64,000 nt of DNA from Lachnospiraceae bacterium (GTDB taxonomy: Bacteria > Bacillota > Clostridia > Lachnospirales > Lachnospiraceae), in assembly GCA_024682835.1 (NCBI GenBank), contig JAIKYU010000099.1, positions 59,850 through 123,849 of the forward strand, given 5' to 3'. The notes beneath the pieces were generated by a model. The model ran no database searches and was not told the DNA's origin. It was given only the letters and a program-made list of their open reading frames with translations. Within the stretch, counting starts at the first letter, position 1. Each line of letters begins with the position of its first letter. This document shows, one piece after another, positions 56,670-64,000 of this stretch. Made by a program: the position numbers and the translations under genes.

Positions 56670-58631
56670 TCAGCCAAAAAAAGCAAAGGAGTTGCCCACC
56701 TGTTTCTTGCATTCATACATAAGCGAATCCGCCCTGGCATACATCTCGGCAAAGGTCATCGGATCTGTCACCATCAGCGCGCCGAGGCTGACCGACACAC
56801 GATATTCCGGGATTCCCGCGAGACGGATCTTTTCCAGATTGGTGAAGAATCTGGCAATCACGTCGGCGCCCACCTTTTCATCCGGCAGATTCACCGCGTA
56901 CAGGGCAAATTCGTCACCGCCCAGACGGATCAGGATATCGTAGCCTCTGAAGGTCCTTCTCATCGTCTCCGCGATGGCGGCCAGCAGCTCGTCACCCGCC
57001 TTGTGTCCGTAATTGTCATTGACCAGCTTGAACTTATCCACGTCAAACAGGCAGAACATGCCGAATTTTCCGCTTTCCACTGCGCTCCGGATCCTGCTTT
57101 CCCCGCTTCTTCTGTTGCAGAGCTCCGTCAGCGCATCGGTCTCCGAAAGGAGCAGCAGATTGTTCTCCAGCTTCTTCCTTTCCGAGATGTCCATGACGGA
57201 GAAAATCACCACCGTGTTGCCGTTGGAGAGCGTGACCGCCCTGGTGTGGGAAAGGACATGAATCCTCTCATCGTTCTCACGAACGATGGTCGCCTCGAAG
57301 ATCTGCTCCTCCCCGGATGCCAGGGTCTTTCTACGGGCTTCGTCAATCTGCCTGAGACTCTCCTCGTCAAAGCAGGTCCGAAGCTCCTCAATCGTCAGAT
57401 CATATTCTCTTTCAATCGGAAATCCATACAGCTCCAGTGCCATCCGGTTAATCATCACAATGGCGCTGTCCTCCGCGTTGGTGATCAGTGTACCGACAGG
57501 CAGAAACTCCAGCATTTCCAGAAACAGCTCACTCTGGTTCTTCAAGACCATATGAAGCTCTTTGACCGCCCTGGAGATGGTTCCCAGCTCGTCCTCCCGT
57601 CTGCAGTACTGATCGATCGAGCGGTCATGGGTAAAATCATTCGACTGCAGACGGACAATCTCCTGATTGATCGCAGCGACCGGTCTCATCTGAAATCCGA
57701 CGGTGGCGAAGCAGACTGCAATCACCAGGATCGCAGTCCCCATACAGACCGCAAACAGGCCGATTCTGGTCCGGTTGACCATCTCCTGAAACGCCGTGCC
57801 GGAATCCGACACGACAAAGATCCAGTTTCTTTCCCTAAGATCATAACAGGCAAATACCTTTCCGTTTCTGGAATAGCTGTATTCGGAGCTGTCCTCATTC
57901 GCAAAGAATCCGATCGCGTCCCAGATTTCCGGAAGCATGCACTTTTCGCCAACCATGGTGAGATCATCATCAAAAATGTAAACGCCGTCCGTGGCATTGA
58001 TCAGGGAATACTTTGTATCTGATCTCGCTCTTTCTCCTAACGCAGCAAACATCTCCTGCAGCGCATCCATGTAAAAGGCCGCACCTGCAAAGCCAATCGC
58101 TTCGCCGGATGCATCGTAGACCGGCGCATAGACGGGAATGACCATCTGCTTCGTCACCGGGGCGAGGACAATGCCGGTGCAGAAGGAGGTGCCCACGGAT
58201 CGGATCCTGTTCTCCAGATCTCTCGCTGATTCCTCATCCCGGAAGGTCTGATTCACGGAATCGGGATTGATATGCGCAAGGACATAGGTATCCCACTGGG
58301 CCGTGTAGAGCCCCTCCGCGTTGGTAAGTCCCTCTGCGTAGCGATTGGTGAATTCCCCGGCCTTCTCGATTGCCAGAGGATCGTCCGGATGCTCCAGCGC
58401 CTCCCGGATCTCCGCTGCCTTGCTGTATCCGTCAATAGCCTGACAGCAGCCGTCAATATAGGATTCTACGAGATGGGCGCGATCCCTTGCAATGACGCCC
58501 ATATCACTGGCCGCCCTGGTCTGTAGAAGGCGGGTCAGGTTTTCATTCACCAGAAAAAAGAGTCCGATCTGTCCGAAGATGACAACCACTCCGATCAGGG
58601 ATGCGATTTTCCACGAAATCCGATTTCTCAT
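56670..58631 (-). CDS. Cache-PAS-GGDEF membrane diguanylate cyclase
   Basis: N-terminal TM plus dCache-like ectodomain; RGYDILIRLGGDEFALYAV (intact GGDEF and RxxD I-site five residues upstream). Confidence 0.93.
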   Translation of the reverse strand: MRNRISWKIASLIGVVVIFGQIGLFFLVNENLTRLLQTRAASDMGVIARDRAHLVESYIDGCCQAIDGYSKAAEIREALEHPDDPLAIEKAGEFTNRYAEGLTNAEGLYTAQWDTYVLAHINPDSVNQTFRDEESARDLENRIRSVGTSFCTGIVLAPVTKQMVIPVYAPVYDASGEAIGFAGAAFYMDALQEMFAALGERARSDTKYSLINATDGVYIFDDDLTMVGEKCMLPEIWDAIGFFANEDSSEYSYSRNGKVFACYDLRERNWIFVVSDSGTAFQEMVNRTRIGLFAVCMGTAILVIAVCFATVGFQMRPVAAINQEIVRLQSNDFTHDRSIDQYCRREDELGTISRAVKELHMVLKNQSELFLEMLEFLPVGTLITNAEDSAIVMINRMALELYGFPIEREYDLTIEELRTCFDEESLRQIDEARRKTLASGEEQIFEATIVRENDERIHVLSHTRAVTLSNGNTVVIFSVMDISERKKLENNLLLLSETDALTELCNRRSGESRIRSAVESGKFGMFCLFDVDKFKLVNDNYGHKAGDELLAAIAETMRRTFRGYDILIRLGGDEFALYAVNLPDEKVGADVIARFFTNLEKIRLAGIPEYRVSVSLGALMVTDPMTFAEMYARADSLMYECKKQVGNSFAFFG

Positions 58632-58676
58632 TTGAAATCACCTCAATTTTTCGGATGTGAATACCGGAGTTCTTCG

Positions 58677-59777
58677 TTAAATGATGAACATTGCATCCCC
58701 GAAGCTGAAGAACCGGTACCGTTTTTCGACCGCCTCCGCGTAGGCGGAAAGCACCTGCGTGCGCCCTGCGAAGGCGGATACCAGCATAAGCAGTGTCGAT
58801 TCCGGCAGGTGAAAGTTGGTGATGAGCCCGTCCACTGTTTTAAAGCGATAACCGGGGTAGATAAAAATCCCCGTTTCCATTTTGCCCGGCCGCACTTTTC
58901 CATCCTCATCGGACAGACTCTCCAGTGTGCGCACAGAGGTCGTGCCGACGCAGATGATCCGGCCGCCGTCCCTTCTCGTCCTGTTAATGAGCTCTGCCGC
59001 GCCTTCGGAAATCTCACAGACCTCCGTGTGCATCACGTGCTCCCGCACATCCGCGACCTTGACGGGCCGGAAGGTGCCCAGTCCCACGTGAAGGGTCACA
59101 AAGGCTTCGCTGACCCCCTGCTCTTTCAGTTCGTCCAGCAGATTCTTTGTAAAATGCAGTCCGGCCGTCGGCGCCGCAGCGGAGCCTTCATGGCGCGCGT
59201 AGACCGTCTGGTAGCGGTCCCTGTCTTCTCTTTTAAGCTTATGCGTGATGTAAGGCGGAAGCGGCATCTCCCCCAGCGCATCCAGCACCTCTTCCCAGAT
59301 TCCGTCATAGAAAAAGCGCACGATGCGGTTGCCGTCCTCTCTGGTTTCCAGAACGGTCGCCGTAAGCGGTGCCTTACTGCCGCCAAACACCACCTGGACG
59401 CCCGGTTTCAGTTTCTTACCTGGTCTCACCAGACACTCCCAGTCGCAGCTGTTTATCCCTGTCGTATCCGATGCTCCGGTTCCATCTTCCAAAAGGCGCT
59501 TTAACAGCAGGATTTCCACTGCCGCGCCGGTATCCTTCTTCTCCCCAAGAAGTCTGGCGGGAATCACCCGGGTGTCATTGAACACCAGGCAGTCGCCCGG
59601 CTTAAGAAAGCTTCCGATCTCCTTAAAAACATGATGGGCGACCTCTCCGGATTTCCGGTTCAACACCAGAAGTCTGGATGCGGAGCGATCTGCCAGAGGA
59701 TCCTGAGCGATCAGTTCCTTAGGCAGATCGTATGCATAGTCCGCGGTTGCGTAACCGATTGTCTGATTATCCTTCAT
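58677..59777 (-). CDS. queA: S-adenosylmethionine:tRNA ribosyltransferase-isomerase
   Basis: [67 protein letters not shown]. Confidence 0.97.
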   Translation of the reverse strand: MKDNQTIGYATADYAYDLPKELIAQDPLADRSASRLLVLNRKSGEVAHHVFKEIGSFLKPGDCLVFNDTRVIPARLLGEKKDTGAAVEILLLKRLLEDGTGASDTTGINSCDWECLVRPGKKLKPGVQVVFGGSKAPLTATVLETREDGNRIVRFFYDGIWEEVLDALGEMPLPPYITHKLKREDRDRYQTVYARHEGSAAAPTAGLHFTKNLLDELKEQGVSEAFVTLHVGLGTFRPVKVADVREHVMHTEVCEISEGAAELINRTRRDGGRIICVGTTSVRTLESLSDEDGKVRPGKMETGIFIYPGYRFKTVDGLITNFHLPESTLLMLVSAFAGRTQVLSAYAEAVEKRYRFFSFGDAMFII

Positions 59778-59796
59778 CGGCTGGCTAAATCCGGCG

Positions 59797-61299
59797 TCAC
59801 ATATTCGTTAAGGACGCCTTCTCCAGAAACGCCGTGTATGCGCGGAACGACTCGTAGATGTCCGCTTTGCTCGTCGCCTCCCAGGGCGCATGCATGTTGA
59901 GCACCGAAACGCCCGAGTCTATCACATTCATGCCGTAGAGGGCAAGGATGTAGGCGATGGTGCCGCCTCCGCCGATATCCACCTTGCCAAGCTCCGCCGT
60001 GTGATAGGTGATATTCTCCGCATCAAAGATCTCCCGCAGATGGGCAAGATATTCCGCATTGGCATCGTTGGAGCCGGATTTGCCGCGGGAACCGGTAAAC
60101 TTGGACAGAGCCACGCCGCCGCCCAGATAGGAGGCGTTCTTTTTCTCAAAGGCGGAAGCAAACTGCGGATCATAGGCCGCATTGACATCGGAGGAAAGCA
60201 TGCAGGAATTGGCAAGACACCGGCGCAGCGCAAGCTCGTTGTAGGTGCCCGTGAGATTCATGACCTCCGCCACGGTGTTTTCGAAGAATCTGGATTCCAT
60301 GCCGGTGGCTCCGACACTGCCGATCTCCTCCTTGTCCACCAGAATGCAGCAGCCCGTGCGTGCAAGCTCTCCAGCCTGTGCGATCGCCCTGAAGGACGGA
60401 TAGGCGCAGACTCTGTCGTCCTGCCCGTAGGCCAGAATCATGGACCGGTCAAGACCGGCGTCACGCGCCTTTCCGGCAGGCACGACCTCCAGCTCCGCAG
60501 AGATGAAGTCATCCTCCTCCACGCCGTAATTGTCCTTTAAGATAGCAAGAATCCCGCGCTTTACCGCTCCGCTTAAGTTTTTGGATGCCTCCCCTTCCAG
60601 CTTTTCCGCATCCAGCGCATACTGCTGTCCGGGTGTGAGCTTTGCGCGGGCGCTCTTCTTTTCCTTTTCCGTCGCCTTGCCGCTGTCAATGAGTAGCGGC
60701 TTGTTGCCGACGATAAGATCCAGTGCCTCGCCCTCGATGACCTTGGAAGCCTTCTTGTCCATCTGCTCCTGTGCCAGATGGATCAGCAGATCGGAGATAA
60801 AGAATACCGGATCATCCTCGTCCTCCCCGATATTCACCTGTGTGATGCTGCCGTCCTTTTTGACGATCACCCCGTGCAGCGCCAGGGGCAGCGCCACAAA
60901 CTGATACTTCTTGATTCCGCCGTAGTAGTGCGTGTCCAGATACGCAAAGCCCGTGTCCTCGTAGAGCGGATTCTGCTTGACATCCATCCGGGGGCTGTCA
61001 ATATGCGCACCCAGAATGTTGAGTCCCTGCTCCATGGGCTCGCTTCCGATTTTGAACAGAATGATCGATTTGTTCATCCAGACACTGTAGACCTTGTCGC
61101 CCTTCTTCAGCTTCCGTCTGGAGTTTTTAAGCGACCGGATGTCCACAAATCCCGCCGCTTCCGCGTCGCCGACGATCCGCTCCACCGCTTCCCGCTCGGT
61201 CTTGGCGTCGTTCAGAAAGCGCTTGTAATCCTCCGCGAATTTCTCCGCTTCCTTTACCTGCTTTGCATTCAGTACTGCCCACGCGTTTCTTCTGTTCAT
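59797..61299 (-). CDS. M18-family aminopeptidase
   Basis: [54 protein letters not shown]. Confidence 0.93.
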   Translation of the reverse strand: MNRRNAWAVLNAKQVKEAEKFAEDYKRFLNDAKTEREAVERIVGDAEAAGFVDIRSLKNSRRKLKKGDKVYSVWMNKSIILFKIGSEPMEQGLNILGAHIDSPRMDVKQNPLYEDTGFAYLDTHYYGGIKKYQFVALPLALHGVIVKKDGSITQVNIGEDEDDPVFFISDLLIHLAQEQMDKKASKVIEGEALDLIVGNKPLLIDSGKATEKEKKSARAKLTPGQQYALDAEKLEGEASKNLSGAVKRGILAILKDNYGVEEDDFISAELEVVPAGKARDAGLDRSMILAYGQDDRVCAYPSFRAIAQAGELARTGCCILVDKEEIGSVGATGMESRFFENTVAEVMNLTGTYNELALRRCLANSCMLSSDVNAAYDPQFASAFEKKNASYLGGGVALSKFTGSRGKSGSNDANAEYLAHLREIFDAENITYHTAELGKVDIGGGGTIAYILALYGMNVIDSGVSVLNMHAPWEATSKADIYESFRAYTAFLEKASLTNM

Positions 61300-61370
61300 T
61301 TTCTCTTCCTTTCTGTCTGCTGACCCACTCGTTAACAGTTCGGTTACCGCCACCGGTCGAAGCCTGTGTT

Positions 61371-63815
61371 TTATGAACGAAGCTCGATATTCATACTGCC
61401 GAGACCATTCAATATCTTCTTCATGGTTCCCTGTACCTCCTCATCTGAAAGAGTCTTCTCCATGTTGCGGAAGGAAAGGGAATAGGCCATCGACTTAAAG
61501 CCCTCTCCGATCTGCTCTCCTTCATAGAGATCAAAGAGCTGTACGCTCTCCAGCGTCTTGCCGCCGCGCTGTCTGATCATTTTCTCAATATCGCCCGCAG
61601 GGATCTCCTTCGGTACCACCATGCTCAGATCCCTGGTCACGGCCGGGAATCTGGCAATGCCCTGATAACGATGGTCGAAGCCTGCTCTTTCCACGAGAAC
61701 CGGAAGATCGAGCACAGCCACATACACCCTGCCCTTGAGGCCGTAATTGGCAGCCACCGCCGGATGCAGTTCGCCGAGATATCCGGCCGGAAGCTGTTCC
61801 TTGCCCTGAGAAATCAGAATGCCGGCCTGCCTGCCCGGATGCAGGAAGCTTTTCCGCTGCTCATCCTCACAAGAGGCAATCTCCGTGCGGTCAAGAAGTG
61901 AGATGGAATCCAGCAGCTCCTCCACCACGCCCTTCATCACAAAGAAGTCGCCCTCGCCGTAAAACCCGATCGTCAGCTGCATGCGCTCATCCGGGAGCTC
62001 CGTAAGCGGCAGCGACTTTGCCAGATAGATATTGCCAAGCTCGAACAACCGGACATCCTTGTTCCGGCGGTTGAAGTTGGTAGAAAGGCTCGTGAGAATG
62101 CCGTTTAACGGAATCGTCCGCATGATGGAAAAATCCTCACCCAGCGGATTGGAGATCCGGATCGCCTCCCGCTCCTTTGCGTCCGCAGGGAGGCAAAGCA
62201 TGTCAAAGACCCTGGGCGATTCAAAGGAGTAGCTGTAGGCCTGGGAGAAACCGGCATGGCGTGCCGTCTCTCTGAGCACCTCCTCTACCCTGAGCTTCCA
62301 GGAAAGCCCGCCCATCGTCGCACTGCTCTTCGGCAGCGTCATCGGGATCTTGTCATATCCGTAAAAACGTGCAATTTCTTCCGCAATATCGCACATCTCG
62401 TTCAGATCCTGGCGGAAGCTCGGGACAATAATGGTATCCCCCTCGACCGGCACTTCTTCTCTATTCAATATTTCGATCATTTCTTCACGGCTTATCGAAG
62501 TGCCGTTCAGGGCGTTGATCCGGTCAGGCTCCAAAGGAATGCGCTTTTCACGTGCAAAAGGCTGTCCCGCTTCGACGATGCCCTTTGTCACCTTGCCGCA
62601 GCCCAGCTCTTCCACCAGCGCACAGGCGCGGTTGATCGCCGCCTCGGCGTTGGCCGGATCCAGTCCCTTTTCAAAGAAGCCTGAGGCATCCGTCCGAAGG
62701 CCGATCCGTTTGGCTGATTTCCGGATGTTTGGCCCGTTGAAGGTCGCCGCCTCAAACAGCACGGTCTTTACCCCTTCCGTGATCATGGAATTCTCACCGC
62801 CCATGATTCCGGCGATGCCGATTTCCTTCTCCGCATCGCAGATCATCAGAACGTCATGATCCATCGTCCGCTTCTCACCGTCCAGCGTCGTGAAGGTGTC
62901 GCCGTCCTTCGCCCGGCGCACGATGATCTTATGTCCGGCGACGGTGTCAAGGTCAAAGGCATGCATCGGCTGTCCGTACTCGAGCATCACATAGTTGGTG
63001 ATATCGACCAGATTGTTGATCGGCCGGATGCCGCAGGAACGGAGACGGTCGCGCAGCCATTTCGGGCTTTCGGCAATGGTGATGTCCGTGCAGACTCTGG
63101 CGCAGTATCTGCTGCAGAGATCCTGATCCTGTACCTCCACACTGATGAAATCGGATGCCTTCTGGTCGGTTTCATGCAGCGTCACGGCAGGCTTTACAAA
63201 CGGGAGTCTGAAGGTTGCGGCTGTCTCTCTCGCAATGCCTAAGATGCTGTAGCAGTCCACCCGGTTGGAGGTGATTTCAAAGTCAAAGAGCGAATCCTTA
63301 AGGCCCATCGCCTCCACACCGTCGCTTCCGATGGCAGGCAGACCGTCCTTCTCCCTGAAGATATGGATGCCTTCGGGATTGGATTCCGGGAAAAGATTCT
63401 TATCGCAGCCCAGCTCCTCGATCGAGCACATCATGCCGTTGCTCTCGATTCCGCGAAGCTTCCCTGCCTTGATCGGAATGCCGTTCTCAGGGAGCGGTCC
63501 TCCGTCATGTCCGCCGGCCACCTTGCCGCCCGAGAGCACCACGGGCACGACGGCGCCTTCAAAGAGGTTTTGTGCGCCGGTGACGATCTGAATCACCTCC
63601 GTGCCGATGTCCACCTGGCAGACAACCAGTTTGTCCGCGTCCGGATGCTGTTTGATCTCCTTCACCTGTCCGACGACGATCTTTTCCAGATTCTTATCCA
63701 GACGCCGCCAGGTCTCTCCCTTCGTGCCGGAGAGCGTGAGCGCATCAAACAGCTCCTGACCGTCACAGGAAAGGTCGGGAACATATGCCTTTAACCACGA
63801 ATAGCTTGCATTCAT
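61371..63815 (-). CDS. pheT: Phenylalanine-tRNA ligase beta subunit
   Basis: 814 aa; MNASYSWLKAYVPDL, GVEAMGLKDSLFDFEITSNRVDCYSILGIARE, YSLSFRNMEKTLSDEEV. Confidence 0.97.
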   Translation of the reverse strand: MNASYSWLKAYVPDLSCDGQELFDALTLSGTKGETWRRLDKNLEKIVVGQVKEIKQHPDADKLVVCQVDIGTEVIQIVTGAQNLFEGAVVPVVLSGGKVAGGHDGGPLPENGIPIKAGKLRGIESNGMMCSIEELGCDKNLFPESNPEGIHIFREKDGLPAIGSDGVEAMGLKDSLFDFEITSNRVDCYSILGIARETAATFRLPFVKPAVTLHETDQKASDFISVEVQDQDLCSRYCARVCTDITIAESPKWLRDRLRSCGIRPINNLVDITNYVMLEYGQPMHAFDLDTVAGHKIIVRRAKDGDTFTTLDGEKRTMDHDVLMICDAEKEIGIAGIMGGENSMITEGVKTVLFEAATFNGPNIRKSAKRIGLRTDASGFFEKGLDPANAEAAINRACALVEELGCGKVTKGIVEAGQPFAREKRIPLEPDRINALNGTSISREEMIEILNREEVPVEGDTIIVPSFRQDLNEMCDIAEEIARFYGYDKIPMTLPKSSATMGGLSWKLRVEEVLRETARHAGFSQAYSYSFESPRVFDMLCLPADAKEREAIRISNPLGEDFSIMRTIPLNGILTSLSTNFNRRNKDVRLFELGNIYLAKSLPLTELPDERMQLTIGFYGEGDFFVMKGVVEELLDSISLLDRTEIASCEDEQRKSFLHPGRQAGILISQGKEQLPAGYLGELHPAVAANYGLKGRVYVAVLDLPVLVERAGFDHRYQGIARFPAVTRDLSMVVPKEIPAGDIEKMIRQRGGKTLESVQLFDLYEGEQIGEGFKSMAYSLSFRNMEKTLSDEEVQGTMKKILNGLGSMNIELRS

Positions 63816-63830
63816 TTATAAACCTCCATT

Positions 63831-63950
63831 GGTATCAGATTTCTTATCCGGTGATGCGGCTGCGCGGTGCATCCGACAGACACTCCGTGTCTGTCGGATC
63901 GCGCTGCTCGCCCGGTATCAGATTTCTCTTCCGGTGATGCGGCTGCGCGG
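63831..63950. repeat. Pair of ~37-bp direct repeats flanking a hairpin upstream of pheT
   Basis: GGTATCAGATTTCTTATCCGGTGATGCGGCTGCGCGG (63831..63867) and GGTATCAGATTTCTCTTCCGGTGATGCGGCTGCGCGG (63914..63950), 35/37 identical; ATCCGACAGACAC-TCC-GTGTCTGTCGGAT hairpin at 63871..63899. Confidence 0.85.
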
Positions 63951-64000
63951 CATTCGCCGCGCTCCCTTCGTCTTCGATCCGAAGCCGCATCACCTCATTG

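Noticed and set aside
1-64000. CRISPR array, prophage, transposase, toxin-antitoxin or restriction-modification loci
   Set aside because: No regularly spaced repeats, integrase/transposase motifs or recognisable defence proteins seen in the translated ORFs.

Overview
64 kb of a GC-rich Firmicutes genome (Clostridia/Lachnospiraceae-like by gene order and protein character; no rRNA in the window). About 52 CDS calls, one tRNA-Ala(CGC), no CRISPR array and no recognisable transposon. Housekeeping blocks: pta-ackA-rpmF-plsX-acpP-rnc-smc-ftsY, truA, fusA, xseAB, tyrA-aroA, queA, pheT. Between them lies an accessory block (about 17-44 kb) centred on uptake and largely intracellular processing of plant cell-wall oligosaccharides: a large ABC transporter operon with two MsmK-like ATPases and several small membrane proteins, CE12 esterase, beta-helix protein, TIM-barrel isomerase, CE13-like esterase and uxaC. 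The most striking object is a single 1449-codon ORF (38387..42733, minus) joining a GH74-like xyloglucanase double beta-propeller, an HTH-less LacI/PBP1 sugar-sensing module, a GAF-like linker and a canonical GGDEF diguanylate cyclase, translationally coupled to an orphan sensor histidine kinase. Next to it is a decayed 7TM sensor kinase gene (one in-frame TGA at an apparent Trp position plus two homopolymer frameshifts). Other notable items: a CE12-like protein with all catalytic motifs altered, an HTH-less LacI-like protein behind uxaC, a 26-aa coupled membrane microprotein, a possibly leaderless tyrA, and absence of the usual DUF177/YceD gene before rpmF. All family calls were made by eye from motifs; no database search was run.
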